Positions 24,431 through 37,767 are shown, counted from the stretch's first letter. The stretch: 64,000 nucleotides of DNA from Nitrosophilus labii (GCF_014466985.1 NZ_AP022826.1:868001-932000); one strand, 5' to 3'. Numbers and translations are program-made. Notes: a model not told the origin generated them from the letters alone.

Positions 24431-25509
24431 AACAGATCTCCAAACATTTTGACAATCTCTTCCTTTTGGGCTCTGCAAACTCCACGCTCGGTAATCAAAC
24501 CAGTTATATACTTAGCAGGCGTAACGTCAAATCCGTAATTGACGCACTTTGAGGCATCAGGAACTATCTGAATCTCAGTAATTTCACCATTTTTACTTTT
24601 TCCTTTTATGAATTTTACCTCATCTTCTCCTCTTGTTTCGATAGGTATCTCTTTTAAACCATCTATGGTACTAAAATCGAAGGTGGAAGTCGGCAAGGCT
24701 ACGTAAAAAGGAATGCCGTTATCTTTTGCCGCAAGGGCTTTAAGATATGTTCCTATTTTGTTTGCTACGTCGCCTTTTATGGTGACTCTATCGGCTCCAG
24801 TTATACACACATCTACTAGGCCGTGCTGCATAAGATGGCCGCCAGTATTATCGGCTATGACCGTATGGTTTATATCTTCTTGAGAGAGTTCCCACGCCGT
24901 TAAGTTGGCTCCTTGATTTCTAGGTCTCGTTTCATCAACCCAGACGTGAACCTCGACTCCTCTTCTGTGAAGCTCGTAAATGGGTGCGAGAGCTGAGCCG
25001 TCATCCACTATGGCAAGCCATCCGGCGTTACAATGGGTTAGTATATTTATAGAGTTTTTCTTTTTTTCCCTCATTATATCTTCAAAGATATCTGCTCCGA
25101 TTTTGCCGATATTTTTGCATCTTTGTACGTCTTCATCGCATATTTTGATAGCTTCTTCTTTTAGCTTCTTAATCATTTGCGAACCGCTATATTTTTTTGC
25201 TACATTTAGCATTCTATCCACCGCCCACATAAGGTTTACGGCGGTAGGTCTAGCTTCTCTTATTTTCAAAGCCTCCTCTTTTACTTTCTCAAAATCTCCG
25301 TTACTGTTTTTAGCGCTAAGATATACGCCAAAAGCTGCCGTATTGCCTATAACTCCAGCTCCTCTAACAACCATCTCCTTTATAGCGAAGATACACTCTT
25401 GAGCATTTTTTACGGTAAAAATCTTTTTTTCAAAAGGCAAATACCTCTGATCTATAACTTCTAGGTTTTCTTCATCGTTTAGCCATAGAGCTCTATATCG
25501 TCCATTCAT
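24427..25509 (-). CDS. mtnA: S-methyl-5-thioribose-1-phosphate isomerase
   Basis: 360 residues, eIF2B-like fold, converting 5-methylthioribose-1-phosphate to the ribulose form. Characteristic are VVRGAGVIGNTAAFG, TAVNLMWAVDRML, ILTHCNAGWLA with the catalytic Cys, VHVWVDETRPRNQGANLTAW, and ITGADRVTIKGDVANKIGTY with the catalytic Asp. AAGGAAATGCG precedes ATG 25509. It overlaps mtnK by 17 bases and the aldolase gene by four, so the three are tightly coupled. Confidence 0.95.
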   Translation of the reverse strand: MNGRYRALWLNDEENLEVIDQRYLPFEKKIFTVKNAQECIFAIKEMVVRGAGVIGNTAAFGVYLSAKNSNGDFEKVKEEALKIREARPTAVNLMWAVDRMLNVAKKYSGSQMIKKLKEEAIKICDEDVQRCKNIGKIGADIFEDIMREKKKNSINILTHCNAGWLAIVDDGSALAPIYELHRRGVEVHVWVDETRPRNQGANLTAWELSQEDINHTVIADNTGGHLMQHGLVDVCITGADRVTIKGDVANKIGTYLKALAAKDNGIPFYVALPTSTFDFSTIDGLKEIPIETRGEDEVKFIKGKSKNGEITEIQIVPDASKCVNYGFDVTPAKYITGLITERGVCRAQKEEIVKMFGDLL

Positions 25510-26728
25510 CGCATTTCCTTATTATCGTTGTCAAATCTTTTATATTTTCGATCTTTTCTCTATTTTTAACTAGAGCCACTCCGGTAGAAAGAGAGATTTT
25601 TTGAGCTTTTTTTCTCAAACTATCATCTTTAATACCTCTTATCTCTTCAACTCCAGCTATTCCAAAAACTCGTCTAGCCATTTTACATCCGGCAAATCCT
25701 GCGCTCTCTTTTAAGATATACTTCATAAACTCTTTTTGATACTCTTTTAGAGTCTTTTCATCTATAAAGCCTTGGGTTAAGAGTGCGCTCTCTTTTTGCC
25801 TGCTCCATAAGCTCAAAAACTTTTTTTCAAATTTTTGCCAGATCTCTTCTAATGTATTTAAAATCCACTCTCTATAATCTTCGTTGCCGTTTTGAACCGT
25901 ATGTGATATATAAGAACTAGCCAGATTTGCTATTAATGCTCCTATATCGAATCCAAAGGGGCCAAAAAAGGCAAATTCTGGATCGATGACGTAAGTCTCC
26001 TTTTCGTTAACCATAATTGAACCTGTATGAAGATCTCCATGAAGCAAAGCGTCGCTTTTTGTCATAAATAGATATTTTAGTTTTAAAACCTCTTTTTTAA
26101 ACTCCATATCTAAAAAGAGTCTATTTGCCAACTCTTTGTTCATCTCTTCCACTACGTTTGTTTCGTGCTCCATATACGGAAAAGTAAATACGAAATCTTC
26201 TGTCAATTTACAAAGTTCGCTATTTTTGTTAAATCTCTCCATCATATCTCTTTTTTCATAGCTTTGAAGATATAGTGAAGAGGTATAAAACAGAGTGTTT
26301 GCTAAAAAAGTCGATATCTGTTCGGAAAAATTTGGGTAGATTTTTCCTTGAATGAGCCCTTTTCTTAAGATTATGTGATTGTTTAAATCTTGCATAACAA
26401 CTAGACTCATCTCTTCATCGTCAAGATAGACTTTTGGCGCGTAGGAGGGGGCTAAATTTTCATACTCTTTTAGAGCTCTTATCTCAAAACTCATTCTCTC
26501 TTTAGATAGGGGATAATCCTCTCCAGCACATCTAAGATATGGTACCGCCTGTTTGATTATAAGTGATTTTTGCGGATCTTTTTTCGATTTTGCTCTAAAA
26601 ACGAAGTTTAGGTTTCCATCACCTATCTCTTGAACTTGAAGTTCCTCACCCTCGAAAAACTCTTTAATATTTTCGTATCCGTATAGATAGTCTTGAAGAT
26701 TTTGTGGAGTTAAGATCTTATAACTCAT
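25493..26728 (-). CDS. mtnK: S-methyl-5-thioribose kinase
   Basis: 411 residues, the expected size. The kinase fold is of the aminoglycoside-phosphotransferase type: [14 protein letters not shown], the ATP Lys in [10 protein letters not shown], the catalytic [12 protein letters not shown], and the metal-binding [19 protein letters not shown]. MtnK phosphorylates 5-methylthioribose formed from methylthioadenosine or methylthioadenosine/SAH nucleosidase products. It overlaps pdxA by 11 bases. A nucleosidase is not in this window. Confidence 0.94.
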   Translation of the reverse strand: MSYKILTPQNLQDYLYGYENIKEFFEGEELQVQEIGDGNLNFVFRAKSKKDPQKSLIIKQAVPYLRCAGEDYPLSKERMSFEIRALKEYENLAPSYAPKVYLDDEEMSLVVMQDLNNHIILRKGLIQGKIYPNFSEQISTFLANTLFYTSSLYLQSYEKRDMMERFNKNSELCKLTEDFVFTFPYMEHETNVVEEMNKELANRLFLDMEFKKEVLKLKYLFMTKSDALLHGDLHTGSIMVNEKETYVIDPEFAFFGPFGFDIGALIANLASSYISHTVQNGNEDYREWILNTLEEIWQKFEKKFLSLWSRQKESALLTQGFIDEKTLKEYQKEFMKYILKESAGFAGCKMARRVFGIAGVEEIRGIKDDSLRKKAQKISLSTGVALVKNREKIENIKDLTTIIRKCDEWTI

Positions 26729-27677
26729 CTACTATCCTTTTTTGTGATATATTTGCCGCAAATTTTACGGCGTTAATATAACTTTCAAGATTGATTTTAT
26801 TATCTTTTTTGTAAGCGATATCATAGGCGGTTCCGTGATCTACCGAGGTTCTGACGATTGGAAGGTTTAGGCTCACGTTAATACTCTCTTCAAAGTACAA
26901 AGCTTTTAGGGGAGATAATCCTTGATCGTGATACATTGCTACTAAATATTTATAATTTTTTCTAAAATTTGGAGTAAAGACGATATCGGGGACAACTGGG
27001 CCGAAAAAGATCTCTTTTTTTAGTTTTTCATTGGCTTTTTTGATAGCTTTTTTGATTTTTTCCTCCTCATTACCAAGTACTCCATCGTCTCCGGCATGGG
27101 GATTAAGACCTAAAACAGGAATTTGAAGTGATGTGTTATGAGTTACGAGTGATGAGTAAAAATCTAAAAGAAATTTTTTTAGTTTTTTTGTTTTTATCTC
27201 TTTTGGTACCTTTTTTAGAGGGATATGTTCGGTATAAAGAGCTACAAACATCTTTTCGCAGCCAAGCATCATAATAGCATTTTTTTTGAAAAAGTCTCTA
27301 AGAGCATCTGTGTGCCCTTTATATTTAATACCGGCTTTTTCCCACGCTTTTTTGTGAATGGGTAGAGTTACCAAAGCTTCGGTTATACCTTTTTTTGTAA
27401 AAATAACAGCTTTTTTAAAACTATCAAAACTATATTTTCCACTTTTTTTGTCAATGGTGCCGGGACGAATCTTAAAATCTCCTTTTATATACTCAACTTC
27501 AAAATCGTAAGGAACATCTATATTTAAAAGTTTTGCCGCTTTATCAATCATTTCGTAATTTGTAAAATATATAGGGCTGCAAATCTCTTTTATTTTATTA
27601 TGAGCGTTTAGGGCTATTTGAGGGCATATACCGTTTATATCGCCGATGCTGATTGCTATAGTCGGCTTTTTTTGCAT
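26718..27677 (-). CDS. pdxA: 4-hydroxythreonine-4-phosphate dehydrogenase
   Basis: 319 residues. Motifs are [25 protein letters not shown] (metal His), [16 protein letters not shown] and [13 protein letters not shown], with [13 protein letters not shown] near the C-terminus. PdxA oxidises 4-phosphohydroxy-threonine; the product condenses with deoxyxylulose 5-phosphate in PdxJ to give pyridoxine phosphate. AAAGGATA precedes the start, 22 bases after pdxJ. It overlaps mtnK. Confidence 0.95.
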   Translation of the reverse strand: MQKKPTIAISIGDINGICPQIALNAHNKIKEICSPIYFTNYEMIDKAAKLLNIDVPYDFEVEYIKGDFKIRPGTIDKKSGKYSFDSFKKAVIFTKKGITEALVTLPIHKKAWEKAGIKYKGHTDALRDFFKKNAIMMLGCEKMFVALYTEHIPLKKVPKEIKTKKLKKFLLDFYSSLVTHNTSLQIPVLGLNPHAGDDGVLGNEEEKIKKAIKKANEKLKKEIFFGPVVPDIVFTPNFRKNYKYLVAMYHDQGLSPLKALYFEESINVSLNLPIVRTSVDHGTAYDIAYKKDNKINLESYINAVKFAANISQKRIVDEL

Positions 27678-27699
27678 TATTATCCTTTATTGATATAGT

Positions 27700-28482
27700 T
27701 TACTCTTTGATTAGAGCAATCATCTCTTTAGTCGCCGCTTCTAATCCCACCCAAACGCTTCTAGCTATGATGCTCTGCCCTATATTGAGCTCTATAATAT
27801 TGTCGATTTTTGAGATAGCTTTTACGTTTTGATAGTTTAGTCCATGACCCGCGGCTACCGTAAGTCCTGCTTTATTTGCATAGACTGCCGAATTTTCTAT
27901 ATCGCCAAGAGCGTTTGATAGCATATCTCTAAGTTCGCTTCTTGATAATTCTAGCTCTTTTATGGAATGCGGGGAGTATCTAAGGTTACTATATAGCATA
28001 GCGTAGATATTTGAATAGTGTCCTGTGTGAATCTCAATCATATCGGCTTCGGTATCGGCACTTGCGGCGATTATCTCAAAGTCTGGATCCACAAACAAAG
28101 AGACGTCTATCTCATTATCTTTCAGTTTTTTACAAACATCGCTAATTTTTTCAAAATTTTTTATAACGTCTAGTCCGCCTTCGGTTGTTACCTCTTCTCT
28201 TTTTTCAGGTACTATAGTGGCTCTATGCGGTTTCAAAGAGCAGACGATATCTATGATTTCATTTTCTATAGAGCACTCCATATTGACCGGTAGAGGAGAT
28301 AGTTCTACAATCTTTTTCGCATCAAAATCGTTGATATGTCTTCTATCCTCTCTTAAATGTATAGTTATCTGATCGGCTCCGGCTCTTTTAACTATACCTA
28401 ACGCTTCAATGGGATCTGGATCGTTTATTTTTCTAGCCTCTCTTAAAACTGCGATATGATCTATATTGACTCCTAGTAGCAT
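27700..28482 (-). CDS. pdxJ: Pyridoxine 5'-phosphate synthase
   Basis: 260 residues, a TIM barrel beginning GVNIDHIAVLREARKINDPD, with ITIHLREDRRHIND, ATIVPEKREEVTTEGGLDV, IEIHTGHYSN and AAGHGLNYQNV, all conserved in PdxJ. It joins deoxyxylulose 5-phosphate and 3-amino-2-oxopropyl phosphate. It is the first gene of a five-gene minus-strand operon (pdxJ, pdxA, mtnK, mtnA, aldolase). AAGGAG lies eight bases before ATG 28482. Confidence 0.96.
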   Translation of the reverse strand: MLLGVNIDHIAVLREARKINDPDPIEALGIVKRAGADQITIHLREDRRHINDFDAKKIVELSPLPVNMECSIENEIIDIVCSLKPHRATIVPEKREEVTTEGGLDVIKNFEKISDVCKKLKDNEIDVSLFVDPDFEIIAASADTEADMIEIHTGHYSNIYAMLYSNLRYSPHSIKELELSRSELRDMLSNALGDIENSAVYANKAGLTVAAGHGLNYQNVKAISKIDNIIELNIGQSIIARSVWVGLEAATKEMIALIKE

Positions 28483-28684
28483 ATTTTAGCTCCTTAAGAT
28501 TTTACTATATTATATCAGTTATATTTTGAAGCTTTCTTTTTTAAAACTTTATTTTTTTATTCTTTTTTTGTAATATATTATAAATTTAAATTATATCTAA
28601 TGTTAAAGTGTATAAACTATTATCAAAACTTTTTGAGAAAATGTTCGAAAAAAATGATAAATTACTCAATTAGAAAGGTGATAT

Positions 28685-29536
28685 ATGAAAAAACTTTATA
28701 TTAGTTTGGCTTTTGCGGCTCTTTTGATAAGCGGATGTTCGGAAAAGAGTGAAAATAAAGAAAAACCTACCGTTCTTAATAAAAGTGAACAAAAAGCCCC
28801 TATACAAAATGAGAAAGAAAATGAGAAGGTTGATGGAGTTTATGGGATAAGTGCTGAGCTTGAGAAGGATGAGCCGGAGGTTAAGAGTGACTCTTTTCAT
28901 CAACCTCAACAGCAACAAAACGGCGTAAAGAGCGGGAAAGTCTTAGAGAGTGTAGATGCAGGTGGTTATACATACGTAAAAGTTGAAGACAGCGGTTATG
29001 TATATTGGATTGCCGGTCCTAAAACCGAAGTTGTAGTAGGAGAGATGATCTCTTACGTTCCTCAGATGTGGATGGAAAATTTTCATAGCAATACATTAAA
29101 TAGAGATTTTGATAAAGTTTTGTTTGTAGCCGTTATAGCCCCTTTAAAAGGAGATACTCAAGCTAATGCGTGTGAGACGTGTAATAGTTGCGGTGATACC
29201 AATCAAACATCACTACAAGAGTCCAAATCTGCTCAAAAGGCCGAGTCAGGTACGATAAATATAGAAAAACCGCAAGATGGTTATTCTATAGCCGAAATTT
29301 TTGAGAAAAAAGGGGAGTTAAAAGATAAGAACGTAAAAGTCAAAGGTAAAGTCACAAAAGTTTCAAGAGGGATAATGGGAAAAGATTGGGTGCATATAAC
29401 CGATGACGGAAAAGACGACTTAGTGATCACTTCTCCTTCGGCAAACGTTGAAACTGGCGAGGTGGTAACGGTTATCGGGATTTTAAAAACCGATGTAGAT
29501 TTAGGATACGGATACTTCTTTCCTGTAATAATTGAA

Positions 29537-29557
<21 letters not shown>
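28685..29557 (+). CDS. Lipoprotein with two OB-like domains, NrfJ-like
   Basis: 290 residues. Signal peptide and lipobox LLISGC give a lipidated Cys19. A charged, low-complexity linker (about residues 20-80) leads to a first module GKVLESVDAGGYTYVKVEDS with YWIAGP, similar to NrfJ-type proteins. Next is a Cys-rich link ACETCNSCGD, and a second OB-like module GKVTKVSRGIMGKDWVHITD with VVTVIGILKTDVDLG. Such domains occur in periplasmic redox-associated proteins. The function is unknown. GAAAGGTG precedes the ATG. Its stop lies within the terminator shared with tgt. Confidence 0.75.
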
Positions 29558-32142
<2,585 letters not shown>

Positions 32143-32205
32143 CAATCCAATTTTTAGGAAAATATCAATATAATAAAGATATTTAAAATCATTAGCGGAG
32201 AAGAG

Positions 32206-33249
32206 ATGAAGATAGATATTAAACTTATAAAAAAAGAAGATAAAAGTTATCCTATTGTTATAGATAATTTACCTACAATCGAACTAAAAGGTAAAGTGGC
32301 AGTAATAACTAATCCAAAAATTTCGGGGTTACATTTAAACTACCTTTTAAAAAATATTAGTGCGAAAGAGTTGTATATCGTTACTGTTCCTGATGGAGAA
32401 GAGTATAAGAGTTTTGAGACTCTTAATTTTATCTTGGATAGACTTTTTGATCATCAGTTAGATAGAAAATCGACTTTAATAGCTTTTGGCGGAGGAGTTA
32501 TAGGAGATATGACAGGATTTGCTGCCGCCATTTTTCAAAGAGGGATAGATTTTATACAGATTCCAACAACGCTGCTTTCTCAAGTAGATGCAAGTGTCGG
32601 AGGGAAAACGGGAATCAATAACAGATATGGTAAAAATCTTATAGGCGTTTTTCATCAGCCCAAAGCCGTCTATATAGATACCCATTTTTTAAAAACTTTA
32701 CCAAAAAGAGAGTTTGCCGCAGGCGTAGCCGAAATAATTAAAATGGCCGTAACTTTTGATAAAGAGTTTTTTGAGTGGTTGAAAAAAAATGATCTAAATC
32801 TTGAAGAGAATTTGAAAAAGGCTATAAAAAGAAGCGTAGAGATAAAAGCCGAAGTCGTAGCTAAAGATGAAAAAGAATCAGGAATAAGAGCTGCTCTTAA
32901 TTACGGGCATACATTTGCTCATGTTATAGAAAACGAAACAAATTATAAAAGATATCTTCACGGCGAAGCGGTCGCTATAGGTATTGTTATGGCCAATGCT
33001 TTAGCTGTTGAATTGGGTCTAATGAGTAAAGAAGATGCTAAGCGTATAGAGGATATTTTAAAAAAATACTCTTTACCAACCGATTATAAAATAGAAGATA
33101 TAGATGACTTTTACGAGCACTTCTTTTTAGATAAAAAAAGTCAAAACAGTAAAATAAAATTTATTTTACCAAAAGGTATAGGAGATGTTGTAATAAAAGA
33201 TGATATCGATAAAGATACCGTCAAAAGAGTTTTAAAGATGTTTAAGTAG
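32206..33249 (+). CDS. aroB: 3-dehydroquinate synthase
   Basis: 347 residues. Second step of the shikimate pathway, turning DAHP into 3-dehydroquinate with NAD and a divalent metal. Conserved parts are VPDGEEYKSFETLNFI, IAFGGGVIGDMTGFAAA, QIPTTLLSQVDASVGGKTGI, NLIGVFHQPKAVYID and the metal ligands in LNYGHTFAHVIE and LHGEAVAIGIVMA. GGAGAAG lies before ATG 32206. A TATAAT at 32169-32174 could be its promoter. Confidence 0.96.
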   Translation: MKIDIKLIKKEDKSYPIVIDNLPTIELKGKVAVITNPKISGLHLNYLLKNISAKELYIVTVPDGEEYKSFETLNFILDRLFDHQLDRKSTLIAFGGGVIGDMTGFAAAIFQRGIDFIQIPTTLLSQVDASVGGKTGINNRYGKNLIGVFHQPKAVYIDTHFLKTLPKREFAAGVAEIIKMAVTFDKEFFEWLKKNDLNLEENLKKAIKRSVEIKAEVVAKDEKESGIRAALNYGHTFAHVIENETNYKRYLHGEAVAIGIVMANALAVELGLMSKEDAKRIEDILKKYSLPTDYKIEDIDDFYEHFFLDKKSQNSKIKFILPKGIGDVVIKDDIDKDTVKRVLKMFK

Positions 33250-33258
33250 GAAGGTGTT

Positions 33259-34893
33259 ATGAAACAATGGATTTACACTCTTTTTTCGATATTTTTTGCG
33301 ATATTTCTTTATGCACAAGATAGTGATTCTTTAAATGATAATAACAAGACGTCAGATGACAAAAACATTTCGACTGTAAATCTAGAACAAATCAAATCTT
33401 TAGATATAAAGTTATCTTTAATCAATAAAGAACTTCAAGACGATATTTGGACTAGGAAATACTCCAACTATATTACATACCATAAGCTTTTAACGGAACT
33501 CAACAAAATAGAAAAAAAGATTAAAAGAGCAAAAAAGTATAAAAAATATAGAAAAAATTTAGATGATCTAATAGAACAAAAAAAGATCATAGAAAGCCAA
33601 CTCTCTTTACTTAAAGATTATAAAGAGTCCCCTTTTAGTGAGCTTTTAAAACCTGAAGAGATTCCAGAACCGCCATCGGTTACTAATCCTGTAGCTATTA
33701 TTGAAGCTTTCTCTTATATCAAGCAGGTAAATTCAAAAAGTTCATATTATAAAAATATGTTGGAAGAGATTAAACGCGTTTTGACTCTTTTAAAAGAGAA
33801 AAAACGGTTAATGGAGGAAAAATATAAGCTTTTAAAAACTCCGGAACTTCAAAAAGAGCTGAAAGTTTTAACCTCTGAGATTGAAGATTTTGCAAGTGCC
33901 GTTAAAACTGCCGAAAAGACTATCAATGTTTATGAAAAACGTGTTGAAGAGGTAGTTTTTAAAGTTACTGAAGATATTAAAAGGCAGACAGAAAAGGCTG
34001 GAGAGATTTTTGCCATCGTTTTGGTTTTGCTTATTTTGAACTTGATGATAAAATGGGCAATTAGGAGATATATAAAAGATAGCGAAAGATTTTATATGGC
34101 TAACAAAGCCATAAATTTTACTTTTGCTACCGTAGTTATCTTTATACTTCTTTTTGCATATCTAGAAAACGTTTCATATATCGTTACGATTTTGGGTTTT
34201 GCTTCTGCTGGTATTGCAATTGCCATGAAGGATATGTTTATGAGCATTCTTGGTTGGACAGTTATAGTTTTTGGAGGCTCTATCCATGTAGGCGATAGAA
34301 TAAAAGTAAAAAAAGAGGGGTTGGTTTATGTTGGAGATGTAGTTGATATCTCTTTGCTTAGAATAACTATTTTAGAGGATGTTACTCTTACCTCTTATCT
34401 TGAAAATAGAAGGTCTGGTAGAATCATTTTCGTTCCCAATAACTATATCTTTACAGACCTTATAGCAAACTATACCCATGCCGGTCTAAAAACTGTCTGG
34501 GACGGAATCGATATAAACATAACTTTTGACTCAAATCACAAAAAAGCGGCTCATATAGCCAAAGAGGTTGCTAGAAAATACGCAAAAGGATATATAGACA
34601 TAACTAGAAAACAGTTAAATAGATTACGAAGTTCTTACCATTTAAAAAATACAAATGTAGATACTAGAGTTTATACTTTCATAGAAGAGTATGGGATAAG
34701 GGTTAGTGTATGGTATATGACCAATTCATATGCTACTTTGACCTTAAGAAGCACTATCTCAGCAGAGATAATTGAAGCTTATATGAGAGAGGATGATATA
34801 AAAATCGCTTATCCTACTCAAACGATTGCCTTGACAAAAGATAATAAAAGTATTATAAATAGTCCAAAAATTGAAGAAGGACAAAATAGTTGA
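33259..34893 (+). CDS. MscS-family mechanosensitive channel
   Basis: 544 residues. Signal peptide MKQWIYTLFSIFFAIFLYAQ; about 210 residues of periplasmic, charged coiled-coil sequence; then transmembrane helices (FAIVLVLLILNLMIKWAI and NFTFATVVIFILLFAYL). The MscS pore helix GFASAGIAIAMKDMFMSILG and the beta domain GGSIHVGDRIKVK follow, with IIFVPNNYIFTDLIANYTH. It releases solutes on osmotic downshift. The extra N-terminal domain makes it longer than MscS (286) and nearer to the mid-size YbdG/MscM types. The stop overlaps the mtaB start. Confidence 0.9.
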   Translation: MKQWIYTLFSIFFAIFLYAQDSDSLNDNNKTSDDKNISTVNLEQIKSLDIKLSLINKELQDDIWTRKYSNYITYHKLLTELNKIEKKIKRAKKYKKYRKNLDDLIEQKKIIESQLSLLKDYKESPFSELLKPEEIPEPPSVTNPVAIIEAFSYIKQVNSKSSYYKNMLEEIKRVLTLLKEKKRLMEEKYKLLKTPELQKELKVLTSEIEDFASAVKTAEKTINVYEKRVEEVVFKVTEDIKRQTEKAGEIFAIVLVLLILNLMIKWAIRRYIKDSERFYMANKAINFTFATVVIFILLFAYLENVSYIVTILGFASAGIAIAMKDMFMSILGWTVIVFGGSIHVGDRIKVKKEGLVYVGDVVDISLLRITILEDVTLTSYLENRRSGRIIFVPNNYIFTDLIANYTHAGLKTVWDGIDINITFDSNHKKAAHIAKEVARKYAKGYIDITRKQLNRLRSSYHLKNTNVDTRVYTFIEEYGIRVSVWYMTNSYATLTLRSTISAEIIEAYMREDDIKIAYPTQTIALTKDNKSIINSPKIEEGQNS

Positions 34894-36128
34894 AAAGGGT
34901 GTTTTTTAAAACTTTCGGTTGTAGAACAAATCAGTTCGATACTCAAGTTATGATATCAAAACTTAAAGATTATATCATTACCCAAAACGAAAAAGATGCA
35001 GATATTATAGTTGTGAATTCCTGTACCGTTACAAATTCGGCTGATAGTGGCGTTAGAAACTATATAAACAAGATAACAAGAGATACGGACGCAAAAGTGT
35101 ATCTAACGGGGTGTGGGGCTTTTACAAAAGGCGAAGAGCTTTTTAAAAGCAAAAAAGTTTCCGGAGTTTTTGGTCATTCTGAAAAGGAGAGGGTAGCCGA
35201 ACTTATAAAAAAAGAGGATTTTTTTGAACTAGGAGATCTAAAACATATAGACAAAACAGTTGTTGAACAGTTTGTCGGCAAAAGCAGAGCATTCATAAAA
35301 ATACAAGAAGGGTGTGACTTTAGGTGCAGTTACTGTATAATTCCTTATGTTAGAGGAGATGCAAGAAGCCATCCTGAAGAAGTTATAGTTGAACAGGTAA
35401 CAAGACTTGCCGCAAACGGTTTTGGAGAGTTTATACTTACAGGAACAAACGTTGGAAGCTACGGAAAAGATATCGGTTCATCTTTAGCAAAACTTTTAAA
35501 AAGACTCTCTTTTATAAGAGGAGTTAGAAGAATAAGAATAGGTTCAATCGAGCCTATACAGATAACTGATGAGTTTAAAGAGCTTTTAAAAGAGCCATGG
35601 ATGGCAAAACATCTGCATATCGCTTTGCAATATACGGATGATAGAATGCTTGAAATTATGAATAGAAGAAATAGAGTTTCAGAAGATTTGAAACTTTTTG
35701 AAGAGATTGCTTCTTACGGTTATGCTCTAGGAACCGACTTTATAGTAGGACATCCCGGTGAGAGTGATGAGATTTTTGAAAGTGCCGTGGAAAATCTAAA
35801 AAAGTTTCCTTTAACTCATATACATCTTTTTAGTTACAGTAAGCGTGATGGAACACCTTCAGCTAAAATGATGGAGGAGGTCAGAGGTGATGTGGCAAAA
35901 AAGAGGCAAAAAATCATTAAAGAGATTGTTGATAGGAAAAATTTCGAATTTAGAAATAAAAAAAATCCATTGCAAGTTTTGATAGAGGGTAAAAAAGGCG
36001 ATTATTTTACAGGGCTGGATCAATTTTTCAATAAAATCTATATAAAAAGTGACCTTGATCTTAAAGGTAATTGGATAGAAGTGAGTGAATATGAATCAAA
36101 AGAGGACGCAAACTACGCAAGTTTCTAA
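34890..36128 (+). CDS. mtaB: tRNA N6-threonylcarbamoyladenosine methylthiotransferase
   Basis: 412 residues. Radical-SAM methylthiotransferase that turns t6A37 into ms2t6A37. The N-terminal cluster cysteines are in FGCRTNQFD, NSCTVTNSAD and LTGCGAF; the radical-SAM triplet is in EGCDFRCSYCIIPYVRG. A TRAM-like C-terminus follows. The MtaB assignment over MiaB/RimO rests on FGCRTNQFD and SGVFGHSEKE. The start is TTG 34890, overlapping the mscS stop. Confidence 0.88.
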   Translation: MKRVFFKTFGCRTNQFDTQVMISKLKDYIITQNEKDADIIVVNSCTVTNSADSGVRNYINKITRDTDAKVYLTGCGAFTKGEELFKSKKVSGVFGHSEKERVAELIKKEDFFELGDLKHIDKTVVEQFVGKSRAFIKIQEGCDFRCSYCIIPYVRGDARSHPEEVIVEQVTRLAANGFGEFILTGTNVGSYGKDIGSSLAKLLKRLSFIRGVRRIRIGSIEPIQITDEFKELLKEPWMAKHLHIALQYTDDRMLEIMNRRNRVSEDLKLFEEIASYGYALGTDFIVGHPGESDEIFESAVENLKKFPLTHIHLFSYSKRDGTPSAKMMEEVRGDVAKKRQKIIKEIVDRKNFEFRNKKNPLQVLIEGKKGDYFTGLDQFFNKIYIKSDLDLKGNWIEVSEYESKEDANYASF

Positions 36129-37767
36129 AAAGAGTAAAATAATAGCTGTTGTTTCGGCTCTATTGATAAGTGCAATTTTGGTTTTTGCGTATTTAAAAGA
36201 TAGAGCCGATTTGATAGATTACTCTACTTATAAAACTCTTTTAAAAAACGATATGATCGATAGTGCAGAGATTGGCGAGCGATATGTCTATATAAAAAGC
36301 GGTCAAAATAGTTATAAAATACCTAAAGAGATGGTAGAACTATCAAAACTTTACGAAAATACTCCGGTTAAAATAAAAGAGAACTATTCTTATGTATATG
36401 ATCTTGTTTTACTCATAATTGTCGCTATGTTTTTTGGATATCTTATATTTATTACAAAAAAAAGAGAAAAAGAACAAACTCTCATAAAACATCAGATAAA
36501 TATAGCTCAGCCCGAGATAGACGACTTTTCTTCTAAAATAAAGCCTATAATTTCAGATTTAAGATTTAAAGATGTAGCTGGTATAGAAGATGTTAAAGAA
36601 GAGTTGCAAGAGATTATAGAGTTTTTAAAAAATCCAAAAAAATTTATAGATTTCGGTGTAAGAATGCCAAGAGGGGTTTTGCTTATAGGACCTCCTGGTG
36701 TCGGTAAAACTATGATAGCAAAAGCGGTAGCTGGTGAAGCAAACGTGCCTTTTTTTTATCAAAGCGGAAGCGCTTTTGTACAAATATATGTAGGTATGGG
36801 AGCAAAAAGAGTAAGAGAACTTTTTGCTAAAGCGAAGCAGATGGCGCCTTCTATAGTTTTCATAGATGAAATAGACGCTGTAGGGAAGGCTAGAGGAGGC
36901 ATTAGAAACGATGAGAGAGAGGCTACGTTAAACCAGCTCTTAACTGAAATGGACGGTTTTGAAGATTCAAGCGGAGTTATAGTCATAGCAGCAACGAATA
37001 AGATAGATATGCTCGATGAAGCTCTTTTGAGACCTGGAAGATTTGATAGAAGAATTTTTGTAAGTCTTCCAAATGCCAAAGAGAGAGCGGAGATTTTGAA
37101 AGTTTATCTAAAAAAAATCCCACATTTTGTAGATATAGAAAAACTTTCTAAAATGACTGTTGGATTTAGCGGTGCGGCTTTAGCTAGTCTTGTTAACGAA
37201 GCGGCCCTTCATACATTAAGAAAAGGCAAAAAGATAGTTGAACTTAGTGATTTTGAAGAGGTCAGGGATAAGGTTTTATTTGGAAAAAGAAAGATTTTGG
37301 CTTTTAGCGAAAAGGAAAAAGATATTCAAGCAACATATCAGGCGGCAAAAGCTTTGAGCGCTTATTGGTATGAGATAGATTTTGATAAAGTTAGTATAAC
37401 AGGCGGTGGATTTAAAGATGTAGATAAAGAGATAGTTTCAAAACATGAGCTTTTAGCTAAAATCAAACTCTTTTTATCAGGATATGCGGCAATGGGGCTT
37501 TTTTTCAATGAAGAGTTCTCAAATGCAGCAGAAGATCTCCATAGAGCCAAACAGTTAGCTGAAGATATGGTTACAAGATACGGTATGGGAGAGAGGTTGA
37601 TGGGTGATTTGAGTGATGTTTCTACTATCTTAGATTCACAGATGAATGAGATAAAAGAGTTTTTGTCTTCTCAAAACAGACGTATAGTGAAGATTAAAGA
37701 GTTATTGTTGGAGAATGAATTTGTTACGTATGAAGATATAAAAAGAGTAGTGGATGAGATTTTATAG
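36091..37767 (+). CDS. FtsH-like AAA protein lacking the zinc-protease motif
   Basis: 558 residues. Two transmembrane helices ([17 protein letters not shown], and [17 protein letters not shown] about 70 residues later) flank a small periplasmic part, as in FtsH. The AAA domain is intact: [18 protein letters not shown], pore loop [19 protein letters not shown], Walker [16 protein letters not shown] and RPGRFDRR. Where FtsH has HEAGH, this protein reads YQAAK (residues 416-420), so both zinc histidines and the catalytic Glu are gone, yet the downstream [11 protein letters not shown] region remains. It is inferred to be an inactive-protease chaperone or an FtsH partner. It overlaps mtaB by 38 bases and bioV by 14. 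Confidence 0.85.
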   Translation: MNQKRTQTTQVSKKSKIIAVVSALLISAILVFAYLKDRADLIDYSTYKTLLKNDMIDSAEIGERYVYIKSGQNSYKIPKEMVELSKLYENTPVKIKENYSYVYDLVLLIIVAMFFGYLIFITKKREKEQTLIKHQINIAQPEIDDFSSKIKPIISDLRFKDVAGIEDVKEELQEIIEFLKNPKKFIDFGVRMPRGVLLIGPPGVGKTMIAKAVAGEANVPFFYQSGSAFVQIYVGMGAKRVRELFAKAKQMAPSIVFIDEIDAVGKARGGIRNDEREATLNQLLTEMDGFEDSSGVIVIAATNKIDMLDEALLRPGRFDRRIFVSLPNAKERAEILKVYLKKIPHFVDIEKLSKMTVGFSGAALASLVNEAALHTLRKGKKIVELSDFEEVRDKVLFGKRKILAFSEKEKDIQATYQAAKALSAYWYEIDFDKVSITGGGFKDVDKEIVSKHELLAKIKLFLSGYAAMGLFFNEEFSNAAEDLHRAKQLAEDMVTRYGMGERLMGDLSDVSTILDSQMNEIKEFLSSQNRRIVKIKELLLENEFVTYEDIKRVVDEIL

